DNA of 64,000 bases, from the NCBI GenBank assembly GCA_965248255.1, contig CBDFIW010000004.1, positions 558,001 to 622,000 on the forward strand. Direction: 5' to 3'. The notes under the pieces were generated by a model. It saw only the letters and a program-made list of their open reading frames with translations. It was not told the origin of the DNA and ran no database searches. Shown piece after piece: positions 28,335-38,279 of this stretch (within the stretch, counting starts at the first letter, position 1; every line of letters begins with the position of its first letter). The stretch comes from JAKZVK01 sp965248255. Lineage in GTDB: Bacteria; Acidobacteriota; Terriglobia; Bryobacterales; UBA6623. Made by a program: the position numbers and the translations under genes.

Positions 28335-31300
28335 TTACCCCAACGGCGCAAAACCCCGGCGCACGGTGTTCTCAACCACGTTACGCGGCACCATGAACTG
28401 CAGCAGGTAGTCAGGCCCACCCGCTTTCGACCCGACACCCGACATCTTGAAACCGCCAAAGGGATGCCGTCCGACGATCGCTCCCGTGCAACCGCGGTTG
28501 ATGCAGAGGTTGCCTACGCGGAAGCGCTTCTTCGCCTTCGCTATGTTCTCCGGGCTCCGCGAGAAGACGCCTCCGGTGAGCGCGAACTCGGTCGCATTAG
28601 CCACATCGAGCGCTTCATCGAAGTCTTTCACCTTCATGATCGAGAGCACCGGCCCAAAAATCTCTTCCTGGGCCAACCGGTGCTGCGGCTGGATGTCTTG
28701 AAAGATGGCCAGGGGAACGAAATGCCCCTGTGGCTGATCCGGAAACCGCTCCGTCACCAATGTGCCCTCTTCCTTCCCCGTCTGAATGTACCGGCCAATC
28801 GCCTCCTTCGCATTCCAGGAGATGACGGCGCCCATCGACGACTGCGGATCTTCGGTCGGACCGAGGTGAAGGCTCTCGGCGGCCCCCTTGAGCCGCTCGA
28901 CCAACGTATCGTGGATCGTCTCGAGCACAATCAGCCGCGAGCAGGCCGAACACTTCTGCCCTTGGTACCCGAAAGCGGAGTGAAGGATCTCCACGATCGC
29001 CTCATCCACGTCAGCGTCATCGTCGACGATCATCGCGTTCTTGCCGCCCATCTCCGCTACCACGCGCTTGACGCCCATCGCACCGCGAGGCGTTTCGCCG
29101 GCCAGGCGCACGATGCGAAGACCCACCTCTTTGCTTCCCGTGAAAGCAATCATTGCAACATCGGGATGAGTAACCAGCAGATCGCCGACCTCCCCTCCGG
29201 GCCCCGGGACATAGTTCAGCACGCCGTCCGGCAGGCCTGCCTCACGGAACAGGTCATAGAGCATGTACCCGATGACCGGCGCCTCTGACGAAGGCTTATA
29301 CACCACGGTGTTGCCCGAGACGATGGCCGCCGAAACCATGCCCGTCGAGATCGCTAAGGGGAAGTTCCACGGCGCAATGACGGCCGCGACGCCGCGAGGC
29401 TCGTAGAAGAGCCGGCTATCTTCGCCGGGTGCGTCGCCCATTCGTTGTGGCCGGCCGAGCCGGACCATCTCGCGGCCGTAGTACTCAAGAAAATCAATCG
29501 CCTCGCAAACGTCGCCGTCGGCTTCATTCCACGTCTTGCCAACCTCGAAGACTTCGAGCGCCGCCAGATCATAGCGCCGTCGTCGCGCGGCCTCGGCGGC
29601 CTTGAACAGGTACTCGGCCCGCTCTTCGGGGCTCGTATCCCGCCACGGCTCGAAGGCCGCACGGGCCGCCAGGATGGCTTGCAGCGCGTCATCGGCCCGC
29701 GCCGACGCGACCAGACCTACCGCTTCCGCGGGTTGGTTGGGGTTCGTCGACCGGATCGTCCGTCCGCTGACGGCTTCCCGCCCTCCGATAATCAGAGGCG
29801 CCCGCACCGGAAACTGCTGTCGCGTGCTTCGGAGCGCCTCGCTGAAGCGCTCTCGGTTCTCCGCGAGAGACCAGTCGAGCGGCGGCTCGTTACGAAAACT
29901 GCCGTCATGCTCACGGACGAGGTCCGCCTTGGGCTCCGCTTCCGCCGCGCCGTCCATTGTCGGGCCTCCTACGATCATCCCTCTTTTACTCGCGCCGTTT
30001 GGACCGCCAGGCACGCCATGGCCGTTCAGGAACAGTCCCGGATTCTTCAACAGCTCCTCGTGGGACACTGATTCAGCAAAGCTCTGGCGCAGGAACGACT
30101 CGTTGGCCGTGTTCTCCAGCAGCCGTCTCACCAGGTACGCCATCCCCGGAATCAACTCTCCGATCGGAGCGTACAGCCGTAATCGCAGACCGGCCTTCTT
30201 GAGGGCATTCCGGACCGGCTGCGTCATCCCGTAGAGGATCTGGTACTCGATCCGATCGGCGGGAACATCGAGCTCCTTGGCCATCTCGATCACTGAGGCA
30301 ACCGAGCGGATGTTGTGCGACCCACACGCCAAAGCGACGTATTCGTGGTTCTCTAGAATGCGGCGCGCGACTTTCTCGAAGTTCGCATCACTTTCGTGCT
30401 TGTTGGTGAACACGGGGACCGGCCAACAGTTCTGTCGTGCCGCGATGACTTCGGCATCCCAGTAAGCACCCTTGACCAGCCGCACCGTGATCCTCTGCTC
30501 GCGTTCGCGCGCCCACGAGACTAGATCCGCCACGTCGCCATCGGTGTCGCGCAGGTAGGCCTGCATCGCGATTCCCGTCTGCGGATAGCCGCGGAACTCG
30601 GACTCTTCCATCAAGCTTCGGTAGAGCCCCAGGGTCAGGTCCTTGAGCGCTCGCTGCTCCATGTCGATGTTGACGAACGCCCCGACCTCCACCGCACGCC
30701 GCAGGATGGGACGCAGCCGCTCCTTCGCCCGCCCAATCGAGGATTGGAAGGCGCGGGCGCTGAGCTGCGAGTCCATCGCCGAGGCCTTGACCGAGATGTT
30801 GATCTTGGGCGACGAGCCCCAATCAAGGTCGCCGGCCGCCGGTTTGAGCGCCGTCCATCGCCTCTGCTCCCGATCGAGAGCCTCCATCAGCATCAAGTAA
30901 CGCTTTAGATACTGGTCGGCTTCTCCCTCAGAAACCACGACTTCACCAAGGAGATCGATGGTGAAGGCAAATCCCTTCCTGCGGAGCTTTCTGAGTTCAG
31001 GCAGAGCCTCCTCGGGAGTTTTGCCCACGATGAACTGCCGCCCCATGCTCTCGATGTTCTTCGCAACACCCTTGGCGAGCAGCTTGGCCGCGACCGAGCG
31101 GGGAGCCACCGACTTAAGGCCCCACTGCAGCGCCCCGGGGAAGTTCTGGTCCGGCCGCGCAAAGTACTCACGCAGATGGGTGGCGACGGCGTGCGGCTCG
31201 CCGAGAGCGGGAAAGACATCCACGAACCGGAACATCTCGACCTTGAAGTCCTCGTCATGCATGCACCAATCCATGACCTTGCCGGTCCAGTAGTCCTTGC

Positions 31301-31385
31301 GGAAAACGGACGACGATTTCTCTTCGATCAGGCTATATAGCTGCCGCCCTCGCTGGACGATGCGTGTTTCGAGATCAGAGACCAT
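28335..31385 (-). CDS. putA: Bifunctional proline dehydrogenase / glutamate-semialdehyde dehydrogenase
   Basis: PutA oxidises proline to pyrroline-5-carboxylate with FAD and then to glutamate with NAD, channelling the intermediate. The 1016-aa protein has the proline dehydrogenase barrel in the first half (FTIDLLGEVVVSEGEAD; NISVKASAMDSQLSA; VRLVKGAYWDAEV; IEYQILYGM; RLYAPIGELIPGM). The aldehyde dehydrogenase half has IAPWNFPLAI, AFTGSKEVG, the glutamate of AEMGGKNAMIV and the catalytic cysteine of GYQGQKCSACSR. The size fits the shorter PutA type without the N-terminal ribbon-helix-helix repressor domain, so it should not autoregulate. A broken arginase gene lies about 1.3 kb upstream; the two enzymes are in linked arginine and proline breakdown pathways. 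Confidence 0.97.
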   Translation of the reverse strand: MVSDLETRIVQRGRQLYSLIEEKSSSVFRKDYWTGKVMDWCMHDEDFKVEMFRFVDVFPALGEPHAVATHLREYFARPDQNFPGALQWGLKSVAPRSVAAKLLAKGVAKNIESMGRQFIVGKTPEEALPELRKLRRKGFAFTIDLLGEVVVSEGEADQYLKRYLMLMEALDREQRRWTALKPAAGDLDWGSSPKINISVKASAMDSQLSARAFQSSIGRAKERLRPILRRAVEVGAFVNIDMEQRALKDLTLGLYRSLMEESEFRGYPQTGIAMQAYLRDTDGDVADLVSWAREREQRITVRLVKGAYWDAEVIAARQNCWPVPVFTNKHESDANFEKVARRILENHEYVALACGSHNIRSVASVIEMAKELDVPADRIEYQILYGMTQPVRNALKKAGLRLRLYAPIGELIPGMAYLVRRLLENTANESFLRQSFAESVSHEELLKNPGLFLNGHGVPGGPNGASKRGMIVGGPTMDGAAEAEPKADLVREHDGSFRNEPPLDWSLAENRERFSEALRSTRQQFPVRAPLIIGGREAVSGRTIRSTNPNQPAEAVGLVASARADDALQAILAARAAFEPWRDTSPEERAEYLFKAAEAARRRRYDLAALEVFEVGKTWNEADGDVCEAIDFLEYYGREMVRLGRPQRMGDAPGEDSRLFYEPRGVAAVIAPWNFPLAISTGMVSAAIVSGNTVVYKPSSEAPVIGYMLYDLFREAGLPDGVLNYVPGPGGEVGDLLVTHPDVAMIAFTGSKEVGLRIVRLAGETPRGAMGVKRVVAEMGGKNAMIVDDDADVDEAIVEILHSAFGYQGQKCSACSRLIVLETIHDTLVERLKGAAESLHLGPTEDPQSSMGAVISWNAKEAIGRYIQTGKEEGTLVTERFPDQPQGHFVPLAIFQDIQPQHRLAQEEIFGPVLSIMKVKDFDEALDVANATEFALTGGVFSRSPENIAKAKKRFRVGNLCINRGCTGAIVGRHPFGGFKMSGVGSKAGGPDYLLQFMVPRNVVENTVRRGFAPLG

Positions 31386-31459
31386 GGCAGCCTCCTCGGA
31401 GACGCGACGAGCGCGTGCTCGTCGTCTACTTCCCCTATCGTGTTAGACGTGCCAGCCCC

Positions 31460-32533
31460 TTAAGTTTGTTTCGCCGGGTTGGAGGTTTCGCGGCTGGAGA
31501 TTTCCGGGGGCTGCGCGACGCCGACGCCAAGTTCCGCGCTCGCCGGCGCTTGTTCCAGGAGGTCGCTCTTGCCCCCTCGACGGTAGATGAACACGTAAAC
31601 GCCACCCAATAGAGCGAGCAAGAACACGACGTCGGCGACACCGACATACCCGGGCGGGCCTACCAGCCAATGCGGAACTGTCACTTCTACTTCAAAGAAA
31701 GCCGGAAGACCGATTTCGGGATCGCTGAACAGACTTATGCCCGCCCAATCATAGGCGGCGTGAAACGATATGGGCAGCCAGAGAGACCCCGTCCCATACC
31801 GAAGAAGAGCAAAGATGACACCCACTGACAGCATCGCAACAATACCGAGAGGCTCGTGCATGTTGCCCCCGCCCAGGTGGACCATCCAGAACAGGACCGA
31901 CGTAATCACGATGGCCGCTACGCGCCCACGCCATTCCTCGGCGGTTTGCATCAGGTAGCCGCGAAAGACGAACTCCTCGGTAAACCCGATCAGTGGGTAG
32001 ATCAGCAAGGTAGCCAGAACCCACCAGGCCATGGAAAAAGGCGTCGCCGTAAAGCGCCCCCAGCCAAGCGCGGCGTACGTGAGACAGATCACCGCAACGA
32101 ATCCGACCCCGAGAAGCGTGCCGAGCAATCCGTTTCGCCCCAGTCCGCTCGAAGGTAGACCGAAATCGGATACCCTTCGGCGATCGACAACCCAGACAAA
32201 CAGACAGGTCATCAGGACCAGAGCAGGATACCCAATGAGGACCGAAACCGTAGTGATTAGACCGTTCTCACTCTCGGTGAGCTGCTCACCCCCAAGAAGC
32301 CGCTCCACGGACGCCACCTCGCCGGATGCTACCACCCCCCAGAACGCCACAATCAACAAAGTCGGTACCAGCGCAACCAAGGTGGTCGCCACACACGCGA
32401 AGATATACAGCACCAACCGTGCCCGCGGCGACAGCCTGGGCCCCGGCGGCTCTCTCTGCGGAACCTGCGGGAGCCCCGCCACAGGGGAGGGCGGAAGAGG
32501 CGTGTAGGGTTGCTGCCCTTCGAGGCTATCCAT
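31460..32533 (-). CDS. CPBP-family intramembrane metalloprotease
   Basis: The ~357-aa protein starts MDSLEGQQPYTPLPPSP with a proline-rich cytoplasmic segment, followed by about seven to eight membrane helices. The family signature is clear: IGFTEEFVFRGYLMQT (catalytic Glu-Glu and Arg), LFWMVHLGGGN (His) and ISFHAAYDWAG (His and Asp). CPBP proteases (Rce1/abortive-infection family) cleave within membranes; substrates in bacteria are mostly unknown. A 26-codon longer frame exists, but its extra residues (RGRRYRVAIREE) look non-coding. It sits 74 bases upstream of putA on the same strand. Confidence 0.9.
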   Translation of the reverse strand: MDSLEGQQPYTPLPPSPVAGLPQVPQREPPGPRLSPRARLVLYIFACVATTLVALVPTLLIVAFWGVVASGEVASVERLLGGEQLTESENGLITTVSVLIGYPALVLMTCLFVWVVDRRRVSDFGLPSSGLGRNGLLGTLLGVGFVAVICLTYAALGWGRFTATPFSMAWWVLATLLIYPLIGFTEEFVFRGYLMQTAEEWRGRVAAIVITSVLFWMVHLGGGNMHEPLGIVAMLSVGVIFALLRYGTGSLWLPISFHAAYDWAGISLFSDPEIGLPAFFEVEVTVPHWLVGPPGYVGVADVVFLLALLGGVYVFIYRRGGKSDLLEQAPASAELGVGVAQPPEISSRETSNPAKQT

Positions 32534-32677
32534 GAGATTCGATCCAGTGTACTCCTCTCGTATCGCAACCCTGTACCTTCGACCCCGCACTAGCCATCTA
32601 ACTAGAAGCAACTGTACAGCGCTATCCGACTACGGACGATCTCCACGCTAGAGTCGCCCGTGCCGCAGCGAAAACCC

Positions 32678-33600
32678 ATGCACGCCAAGCCCGTCCGCAT
32701 TCTCGGCATCCCGCTAGACCTCGGCCAGCAGCGCCGCGGCGTCGACATGGGGCCTTCGGCCCTTCGCGCGGCCGGCTTGCAGGCGGGGCTTCGCGCCATG
32801 CGCCATGGGACGCGAGGTGGAGGACTCAGGCGACCTACCGGTCGTCATACCCGAAACCCAGTCGGTCATGGACGACCGCGCACGTTACCTCGATGAGATC
32901 GCCTCCGTTTGCCGCGCCACGGCCGAAAGAGTTTCGCGGACCCTCATCGAAGGCCAACTTCCCGTGGTGATCGGAGGTGATCACTCGATCGCCGTCGGCA
33001 CGTTGGCGGGAGTCGCCCAGGTAGTCGGGCAACAAAACCGTGACATCGGCCTCATCTGGCTCGATGCGCATGGCGATATGAACACTCTCGATACGACGCC
33101 GAGCGGCAACATGCACGGCATGGGTTTGGCTTGCGCCATCGGCCTCGGTCCCGGCCGCCTTGGCCGGATTAGCCGGCGAGCCCCCGATCGTCGCGCCGGC
33201 GCATGTAGGGTTGGTGGGCGTGCGAGACCTCGACCCCGGCGAGAAATGCAACCTTCGCGACTCCGGCATACACGTGTTCACGATGCGAGACATCGACGAG
33301 CACGGCATGCGGAACGTTGTCGAGCAGGCCATCGCCGTCGCCTCCAGCGGCACGGCGGGATTCCATGTCAGCCTTGACATGGGCGTGGTCGACCCCACAG
33401 AGGCCCCTGGCGTCGGCACCCCCTGCCCCGGCGACATCAGCTATCGCGAAGCACACCTAGCGATGGAGATGATCGCCGATTCGGGCTCGATGCTGTCCTT
33501 CGAAGTCGTCGAGGTGAACCCCATCCTCGACACTGCGAATCGAACGGGCTTGCTGGCCGTCGAGCTGGCCCTGTCCGCGTTTGGCAAGCAGATCGTGTAA
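32678..33600 (+). pseudogene. rocF: Arginase, broken by two frameshifts
   Basis: Three frames add up to one arginase. The first has VRILGIPLDLGQQRRGVDMG; the second GREVEDSGDLPVVIP, VVIGGDHSIAVGTLAG and WLDAHGDMNT; the third VGLVGVRDLDPGEK and APGVGTPCPGD. The first break is a tandem 7-bp duplication of GCGCCAT (32793-32799 and 32800-32806). The second is an extra base near 33149-33158. The metal motif usually written SLDxDxxDP reads SLDMGVVDP, losing a manganese ligand. Arginase would convert arginine to ornithine and urea in the cytoplasm. The lesions together suggest genuine decay rather than a single sequencing error. Confidence 0.85.
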
Positions 33601-33639
33601 TAGCGGCCCGCGACTTACAACCGGCAAGCCAGAGTTCCT

Positions 33640-33892
33640 GTGGCGTAGGCCTCCAGGCTTGCCCGTGAGAATGGCGACTGACCGATTCCTCGGTTCTCAG
33701 GTCCGCGAACCCACACACTCGCGGTAGAGATCCCATCCCCACCCGATTCGGAGCCGCGGACGGGAGTCCGCGGTCGAGCACTCCGGAACAGCAACCAAGC
33801 CCCCTGGTTCCCCAACGCGCCCCGATGTCCGACCACTCGACGCAGCAGCAACCAACGCGTGGAACACCTCGACCGCGGGCTCCCGCCCGCGG
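33640..33892. repeat. Family A repeat (copy 4) followed by an inverted pair of GGGA-loop hairpins
   Basis: 33640-33701 is a partial family A copy (GTGGCGTAGGCCTCCAGGCT and the TGACCGATTCCTCGGTTCTC hairpin). 33754-33773 is CCGCGGAC-GGGA-GTCCGCGG, and 33873-33892 is the complement of CCGCGGGC-GGGA-GCCCGCGG. The stems differ from those at 19043 by paired changes, while the loop is the same. Confidence 0.7.
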
Positions 33893-34659
33893 CTCTGACT
33901 CCTCGGGCCGCTACAGCATCGTTCGCGTAGGGGCGCAATGTCTCCGCCCCCTCCCACGCGATCACAGAAATTTCGACTTTATAATCCACTGCTATTCAAT
34001 AACTTGCCTGTTCACAGCCTCTTCACCCTTGCGCCCGGATGTTACCCTGCAAATGGGGATGGGTAACACGGTTACCTGCCCTCACGCGTTGACGTTCTCG
34101 AGGCCTCGAGCAAACGCAGGTGTACTGGCGGCTCCGTTCCCAAACCGGACCGGAGCTAGACGGCCCAAAGTCGGAGAGAGGGCCGCGACGCCCCGGAATC
34201 GATTCCGGCAAGGAAGGAATTGTAGGATGACGAGCGCAGACGGTTGTCTTTGGAAAGCTTCGGCGACAAACCCAAAGCCCCGACGCAAAAGGGGCCGGTA
34301 GGCCAAGCCGGGGCCTTCTCTCGCAGCTGTCCCGGTGGCGCTCGGGAGGCTCCGTTCATCGCAACGGAGCCTCCCGGGGCAACAATCCGGAACAAGCCTC
34401 GCCGTACAGGATAAGTGTCTCTCCAACCGAGCCTTCGATCTCTAACTGTGGCGCAGACGCCTACGTCTGCCGCACCGAGACTCCCGTCGATGCTTGGTCT
34501 TGGCCTGGCACTCGGGGGCAGCTGAACCCTGTGTCGGTAAGAGTACCAACACGGCAGTTCTAGGGACCCGCGCTGCATCTCCCCCGAGCACTCCTTCAAG
34601 AAGTGGCACTCTTGTTAGCCCTCAATTCGGTCAGATGCCCAGAGCACCCAGTCGAACCG
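33893..34659. other. Gene-free stretch with a strong hairpin
   Basis: No convincing coding frame. A 14-bp perfect stem lies at 34343-34376 (CGGGAGGCTCCGTT, six-base loop, AACGGAGCCTCCCG). It lacks a T-tract, so it is not a classical terminator, although it lies downstream of the minus-strand esterase gene. The 34140-34320 part is low in pattern. Confidence 0.5.
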
Positions 34660-36687
34660 CTATCGCCGCCTCGACCGCGTCGGGATGAGCCATTGGGCGA
34701 TCTCTTCGTCCGAGAGCACGGGCTCCTGGATCTGAAGGTTGCTCTCTGCCCCCGCCGCGGCGAAACTGTCCCGCACCCAGCCGCTCGGGAAGGAGCCCGC
34801 GACATTGTGCAGCAACGTGCGGTCAGAGGGTAAGAGCGTGGCCACGGCACGAAAGTCCCCCGCCTTTCGCAGGCCGGGAATGAAGAAGTGACGCTCGAAC
34901 TCCGCGTCCGAGCTCGCATCGAACAATGCCAGGTCTGATACAAGCCTCACCGGCCCGTCCGCCAGCGCCCGCGCGAATACGCACCACAGTCCCCCGCCCT
35001 TCATTCCAACGAGGTTGATCGCATCCGAGCCCGTTTTCTTCCGCAGATAGCTGATGGCCGTAAGGACGTCCTGGATGCGGTTGGCATCGTCGGTACGGTT
35101 GAAGGTTGTGAAATAACGATGGCCGGTGCCCTTGTCGGAGGTGTCTCGAGCAACCTTGGCGCGCCCCATCTGAAAGGCGTCAATGCCCATCACCATCCCG
35201 CCTCGGCCAAGCAACCGCTGCACCAACCCGTCACGGCTCTCCGACGAACTCAGCAGCCAGGCCGAACCCTCCGGATGCACGATCAGCGTCGGAAGCACGC
35301 CGGCGCGGGACCTCCGCGGCAGCAGCAACACCGCGGGCACTCGATCGCCCTTGCCCCGCCGGCCGATGGCAAACATCTCACCGTTGGGCAACTCCTCCAG
35401 CGTCTCCGAAAGCACGCTGTCCGCTTCCGGCGGCTCCGCCATGATGGAGAAGCGAAGCCTTTCGCGGAAGGCCTGCTGCGCTTTGCCGAGCGTCGCCGCG
35501 TCTCGCGGCCGAAGCGAGGCAATGTTCTTCTCCGTCTCGCCGATGAAATACCGAATCAGCCCCGCCTGATCGACGGCGTGCGCGGGCAGCTCGCGTCCCC
35601 ACAGGCTCATCAGACTACTCAGCTGCGGAACGGGAAAGTTCCCCTCTTTAAAGTGCGAGGGGTCCGCGTCATGCAAGACCTTCTTCCCGAAGAAGGCATA
35701 GACAGCCTCGCGGCTCCGCTGGTTGTAGTTGTGAGGCGCGTCGATCTGGACCTGCTCGAGCTGCGGCTCGGCGTCGAACAAACGATAGACGCTTCGAATG
35801 GCCGGATACTCCTCGGCGGGCGTGTTGCGCGTCCAGTCACCCGTGGCCGAAATCATCATCATCGGACGCGGCGCCATGAGCGCGCCGATCTCGACATTGA
35901 AGGTGTCGATGCGCAGGTTGGGTACGTTCTCGCAAACCGAGCCGCCCTGCATGATGCCCGAGATCATGTTCACCGGGGAGGAGAACTTGATGCGATCGTC
36001 GATCGCCTGCAGCACAAAGGTTTGGGTTCCGCCGCCCGACGCGCCGGTCGCGCCGATGCGCTCGGGATCGACGTCCGACAGAGACGCCACAAAGTCCGTC
36101 GCCCGGATGCTGTTCCACGTCTGCAGCCCGAGCATGCCAATGCCCCATAGCTGTTCGCGCGGCCCCTCGAACCCATGGGGAAGCTGCATCGTGTCGTTGT
36201 AGCCGATCATGTCGTAGGTGAAAACGACGAAGCCCTGCCGCGCCAAACTGATGCCGCGAGCCGGCACCGAGCCGCGCTCGGAGTTTTCAAGCCGTCCGTA
36301 GCGCCAGTGCCCGTGCGGCGACACCACAGCCGGGAACGGCCCCTGCCGACCGCTCGGACGATACAAGTTGCCGCCCAGGAAGAAGCCGGGGTGGGTCTCG
36401 AGCAGCACTTTTTCGATCGTGTAGTCCTCACCCTCAACCTTGTCGAAGACCTGCGGATTCAGTGCCGTCTTGGGTGGCAAGGGCATCAGCCCCGACGCCG
36501 ACAAGATCTGTTTCCGTAGAAACGCTGCCCGCCGCTGCCACGACCCGAGGTCGTTGTACTCGGTCATCGTGAAGTGCGTATTGGTAAGGGGGGTCTCCCG
36601 ATTGCGGCGATCGTCGCTCGGGATGTCGGTCGCGAGCCCGATTCGTCCCGCGGCCAAAGCCAGTATCAACAGAGCAACAATTCTCAT
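34660..36687 (-). CDS. Secreted alpha/beta hydrolase, acetyl-esterase-like
   Basis: The ~675-aa protein starts MRIVALLILALAAGRIGLA, a signal peptide. It has a first alpha/beta hydrolase domain with FPAVVSPHGHWRYG (oxyanion region), the nucleophile elbow RIGATGASGGGTQTF and a likely catalytic histidine in QIDAPHNYNQ. A second, less canonical half follows (PAVLLLPRRSRAGVLPTLIV; INLVGMKGGGLWCVFARAL), so the protein looks like two hydrolase-type domains in tandem, the second without a normal serine elbow. A role in periplasmic deacetylation of polysaccharide is plausible by family. It begins 16 bases after the HAD gene and is probably co-transcribed with it. Confidence 0.85.
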   Translation of the reverse strand: MRIVALLILALAAGRIGLATDIPSDDRRNRETPLTNTHFTMTEYNDLGSWQRRAAFLRKQILSASGLMPLPPKTALNPQVFDKVEGEDYTIEKVLLETHPGFFLGGNLYRPSGRQGPFPAVVSPHGHWRYGRLENSERGSVPARGISLARQGFVVFTYDMIGYNDTMQLPHGFEGPREQLWGIGMLGLQTWNSIRATDFVASLSDVDPERIGATGASGGGTQTFVLQAIDDRIKFSSPVNMISGIMQGGSVCENVPNLRIDTFNVEIGALMAPRPMMMISATGDWTRNTPAEEYPAIRSVYRLFDAEPQLEQVQIDAPHNYNQRSREAVYAFFGKKVLHDADPSHFKEGNFPVPQLSSLMSLWGRELPAHAVDQAGLIRYFIGETEKNIASLRPRDAATLGKAQQAFRERLRFSIMAEPPEADSVLSETLEELPNGEMFAIGRRGKGDRVPAVLLLPRRSRAGVLPTLIVHPEGSAWLLSSSESRDGLVQRLLGRGGMVMGIDAFQMGRAKVARDTSDKGTGHRYFTTFNRTDDANRIQDVLTAISYLRKKTGSDAINLVGMKGGGLWCVFARALADGPVRLVSDLALFDASSDAEFERHFFIPGLRKAGDFRAVATLLPSDRTLLHNVAGSFPSGWVRDSFAAAGAESNLQIQEPVLSDEEIAQWLIPTRSRRR

Positions 36688-36703
36688 AGGCAAAGATTGT
36701 ATC

Positions 36704-37351
36704 TCACGCCACCACATTCCGCTCCACCCAATCAGCGAACTCCCTCGTCATCCGAAAGGTTTCGAGCGGATTCAGCGCCTCCAGGGCCGAATAGTCCGAC
36801 GTCCCGGCCCAGGCCACTCCCAGCGCCACGGCGCCAATCTCGTGCGCAGAGCGGATGTCGGAAGGCGCATCTCCAACACAGGCTACCTCGGACGCATCGA
36901 GTCCCCAGCCGGCCAGCACCCGGCGCATGCACTCGGGTTTGACGCCGCCCCGCGGCGACCCTGCCTCGATCGGGCTGAACACCCCCTCCAAGCCCATCTC
37001 GCGAAGAGATATCTCTGCGCTACCAGGCCCCTTGCCGGTGACAACTCCCAGCTTCACTTGATTACGCCGCAAGCGATGGAGCACGTCCTCGACGCCCGGA
37101 AAAGGCGTGGGGCAAATATCGTGCGCGGCAGTATACTCCCGCAAGTACATCCGCAGCGCCTGCTCCCAATCATCGGGAACCAACTCCTGGAAGATGCCCT
37201 CTTCGGTCGGCCCGAACATAGCGCGGATCTCGGAGTCGCCGTAGTGCCGGCCCATGTAGTGTCGGAGCGTAACTCGAAAGGCAGCGAAGCAAATAGGCAG
37301 CGTGTCGCCCAGCGTCCCGTCGAGGTCAAAGATCACTCCCTTGATTCGCAT
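36704..37351 (-). CDS. HAD-superfamily phosphatase, phosphoglycolate-phosphatase-like
   Basis: The 215-aa protein starts MRIKGVIFDLDGTLGDTLPI with the DxDGT nucleophile motif, then VTGKGPGSA (motif II, Thr), GGVKPECM (motif III, Lys) and CVGDAPSDIRSA (motif IV). A helical cap lies between motifs I and II. The substrate is a small phosphorylated metabolite; phosphoglycolate is the usual guess for this subgroup. A longer open frame to 37621 adds arginine-rich non-coding sequence and was rejected. It leads a two-gene unit with the esterase. Confidence 0.9.
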   Translation of the reverse strand: MRIKGVIFDLDGTLGDTLPICFAAFRVTLRHYMGRHYGDSEIRAMFGPTEEGIFQELVPDDWEQALRMYLREYTAAHDICPTPFPGVEDVLHRLRRNQVKLGVVTGKGPGSAEISLREMGLEGVFSPIEAGSPRGGVKPECMRRVLAGWGLDASEVACVGDAPSDIRSAHEIGAVALGVAWAGTSDYSALEALNPLETFRMTREFADWVERNVVA

Positions 37352-37699
37352 GGAGGCTGTTGACCGGCGGCAGGTCACCTCCGGCACGATTCGAACTATT
37401 CTCGCGCGCCCGCAGGCCGGAAAGCGAGCGGAGACGCCGAAGGATCTCCTGCCTCCAGCGAGGCCATCACCGATGTACGTCAGGCGCGCGCGTGTCCATC
37501 CCCGGCTACATGGCCGACTACTGATGTCCATGAATGAATACAGTGAAGAGACACGAACAACCGGCGCTCCGTGGTGCGGCGAATCGACGTAAGTCTCTTC
37601 TGTGCAACTATTTAACTCCACCCTTTATGGGGTACTCGCCGTATTGGCCCATCCGTTGCTTACAGGATAGGAGGAAATCAAGGAAACGGGAGAAAGAAC

Positions 37700-38155
37700 A
37701 TGAAGATCCAGACTTTGGCACTCGTGCTATTCGGCACGCTGCTGGCGTCGTCGGCGGCCCAGGGGACTGCCATCACGGTCAGCAACGTGAAGATGAAAAC
37801 GCAAGACGGACTGAAGGTCAAACAGATCAAGGTGCGCCTTCGGTTCGAGCACGACCGGCTGGAGATCTACACCGCCCGCCGTGGCCAAGCGACTCTACTT
37901 AAACAACTGCCTTATGCCGACATCGCAGCCGCAAACTATGCCGCGTTCGGCGCTGGAGTCCCTGGGCTTGGATTCTTGAGCAGCGGCCGAAAGCACTGGC
38001 TGACGATTCGATGCGGGTCCGAAACGGCCCTCCTGATGCTTGATAAGAGCAACCACGAGGAAATCCGCCAACAGTTCCGTGACCGCGCGGGTGTGGCGGT
38101 CCGTCACGTCAAGCCCCAGTCCAGTCGCTCCTTCCACGTCCCCGCTTCGCTGTAA
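37700..38155 (+). CDS. Small exported protein, PH-like fold suspected
   Basis: The 151-aa protein starts MKIQTLALVLFGTLLASSAAQG, a clear signal peptide. The mature part has a run of alternating strands (VKQIKVRLRFEHDRLEIYTA; KHWLTIRCGSETALLML) and a closing helix (NHEEIRQQFRDRAGVAV), in the order of a PH-like domain. No family can be named with certainty. A purine-rich ribosome site (GGAGGAAAT) lies about 30 bases upstream and a closer GGGAGAAAG about 5. It is a single gene between divergent neighbours. Confidence 0.75.
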   Translation: MKIQTLALVLFGTLLASSAAQGTAITVSNVKMKTQDGLKVKQIKVRLRFEHDRLEIYTARRGQATLLKQLPYADIAAANYAAFGAGVPGLGFLSSGRKHWLTIRCGSETALLMLDKSNHEEIRQQFRDRAGVAVRHVKPQSSRSFHVPASL

Positions 38156-38186
38156 ACCAGAGAACGAAAGCTTCTATCCCAACAAA

Positions 38187-38235
38187 GTAGCGTAAGACTC
38201 TAGGCCTTCCGAGAACCGATTCGTCGGTTCCCAGG
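38187..38235. repeat. Family A repeat fragment (copy 5)
   Basis: GTAGCGTAAGACTCTAGGCC followed by the hairpin GAACCGATTCGTCGGTTC. It lacks the middle of the full-length copies. Confidence 0.5.
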
Positions 38236-38279
38236 ACCACGATCGAGTCAATCTGTCCCACGCACTCAGCGACTGCGGC

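Noticed and set aside
28049..28459. Minus-strand frame including SLFSRASLGSCATPRA
   Set aside because: It is the translation of a family A intergenic repeat; the same pseudo-protein appears at 33615-33989.
36704..37621. HAD protein with a 90-residue N-terminal extension
   Set aside because: The extension lacks protein-like pattern, and the conserved FDLDGT start directly follows the ATG at 37351.
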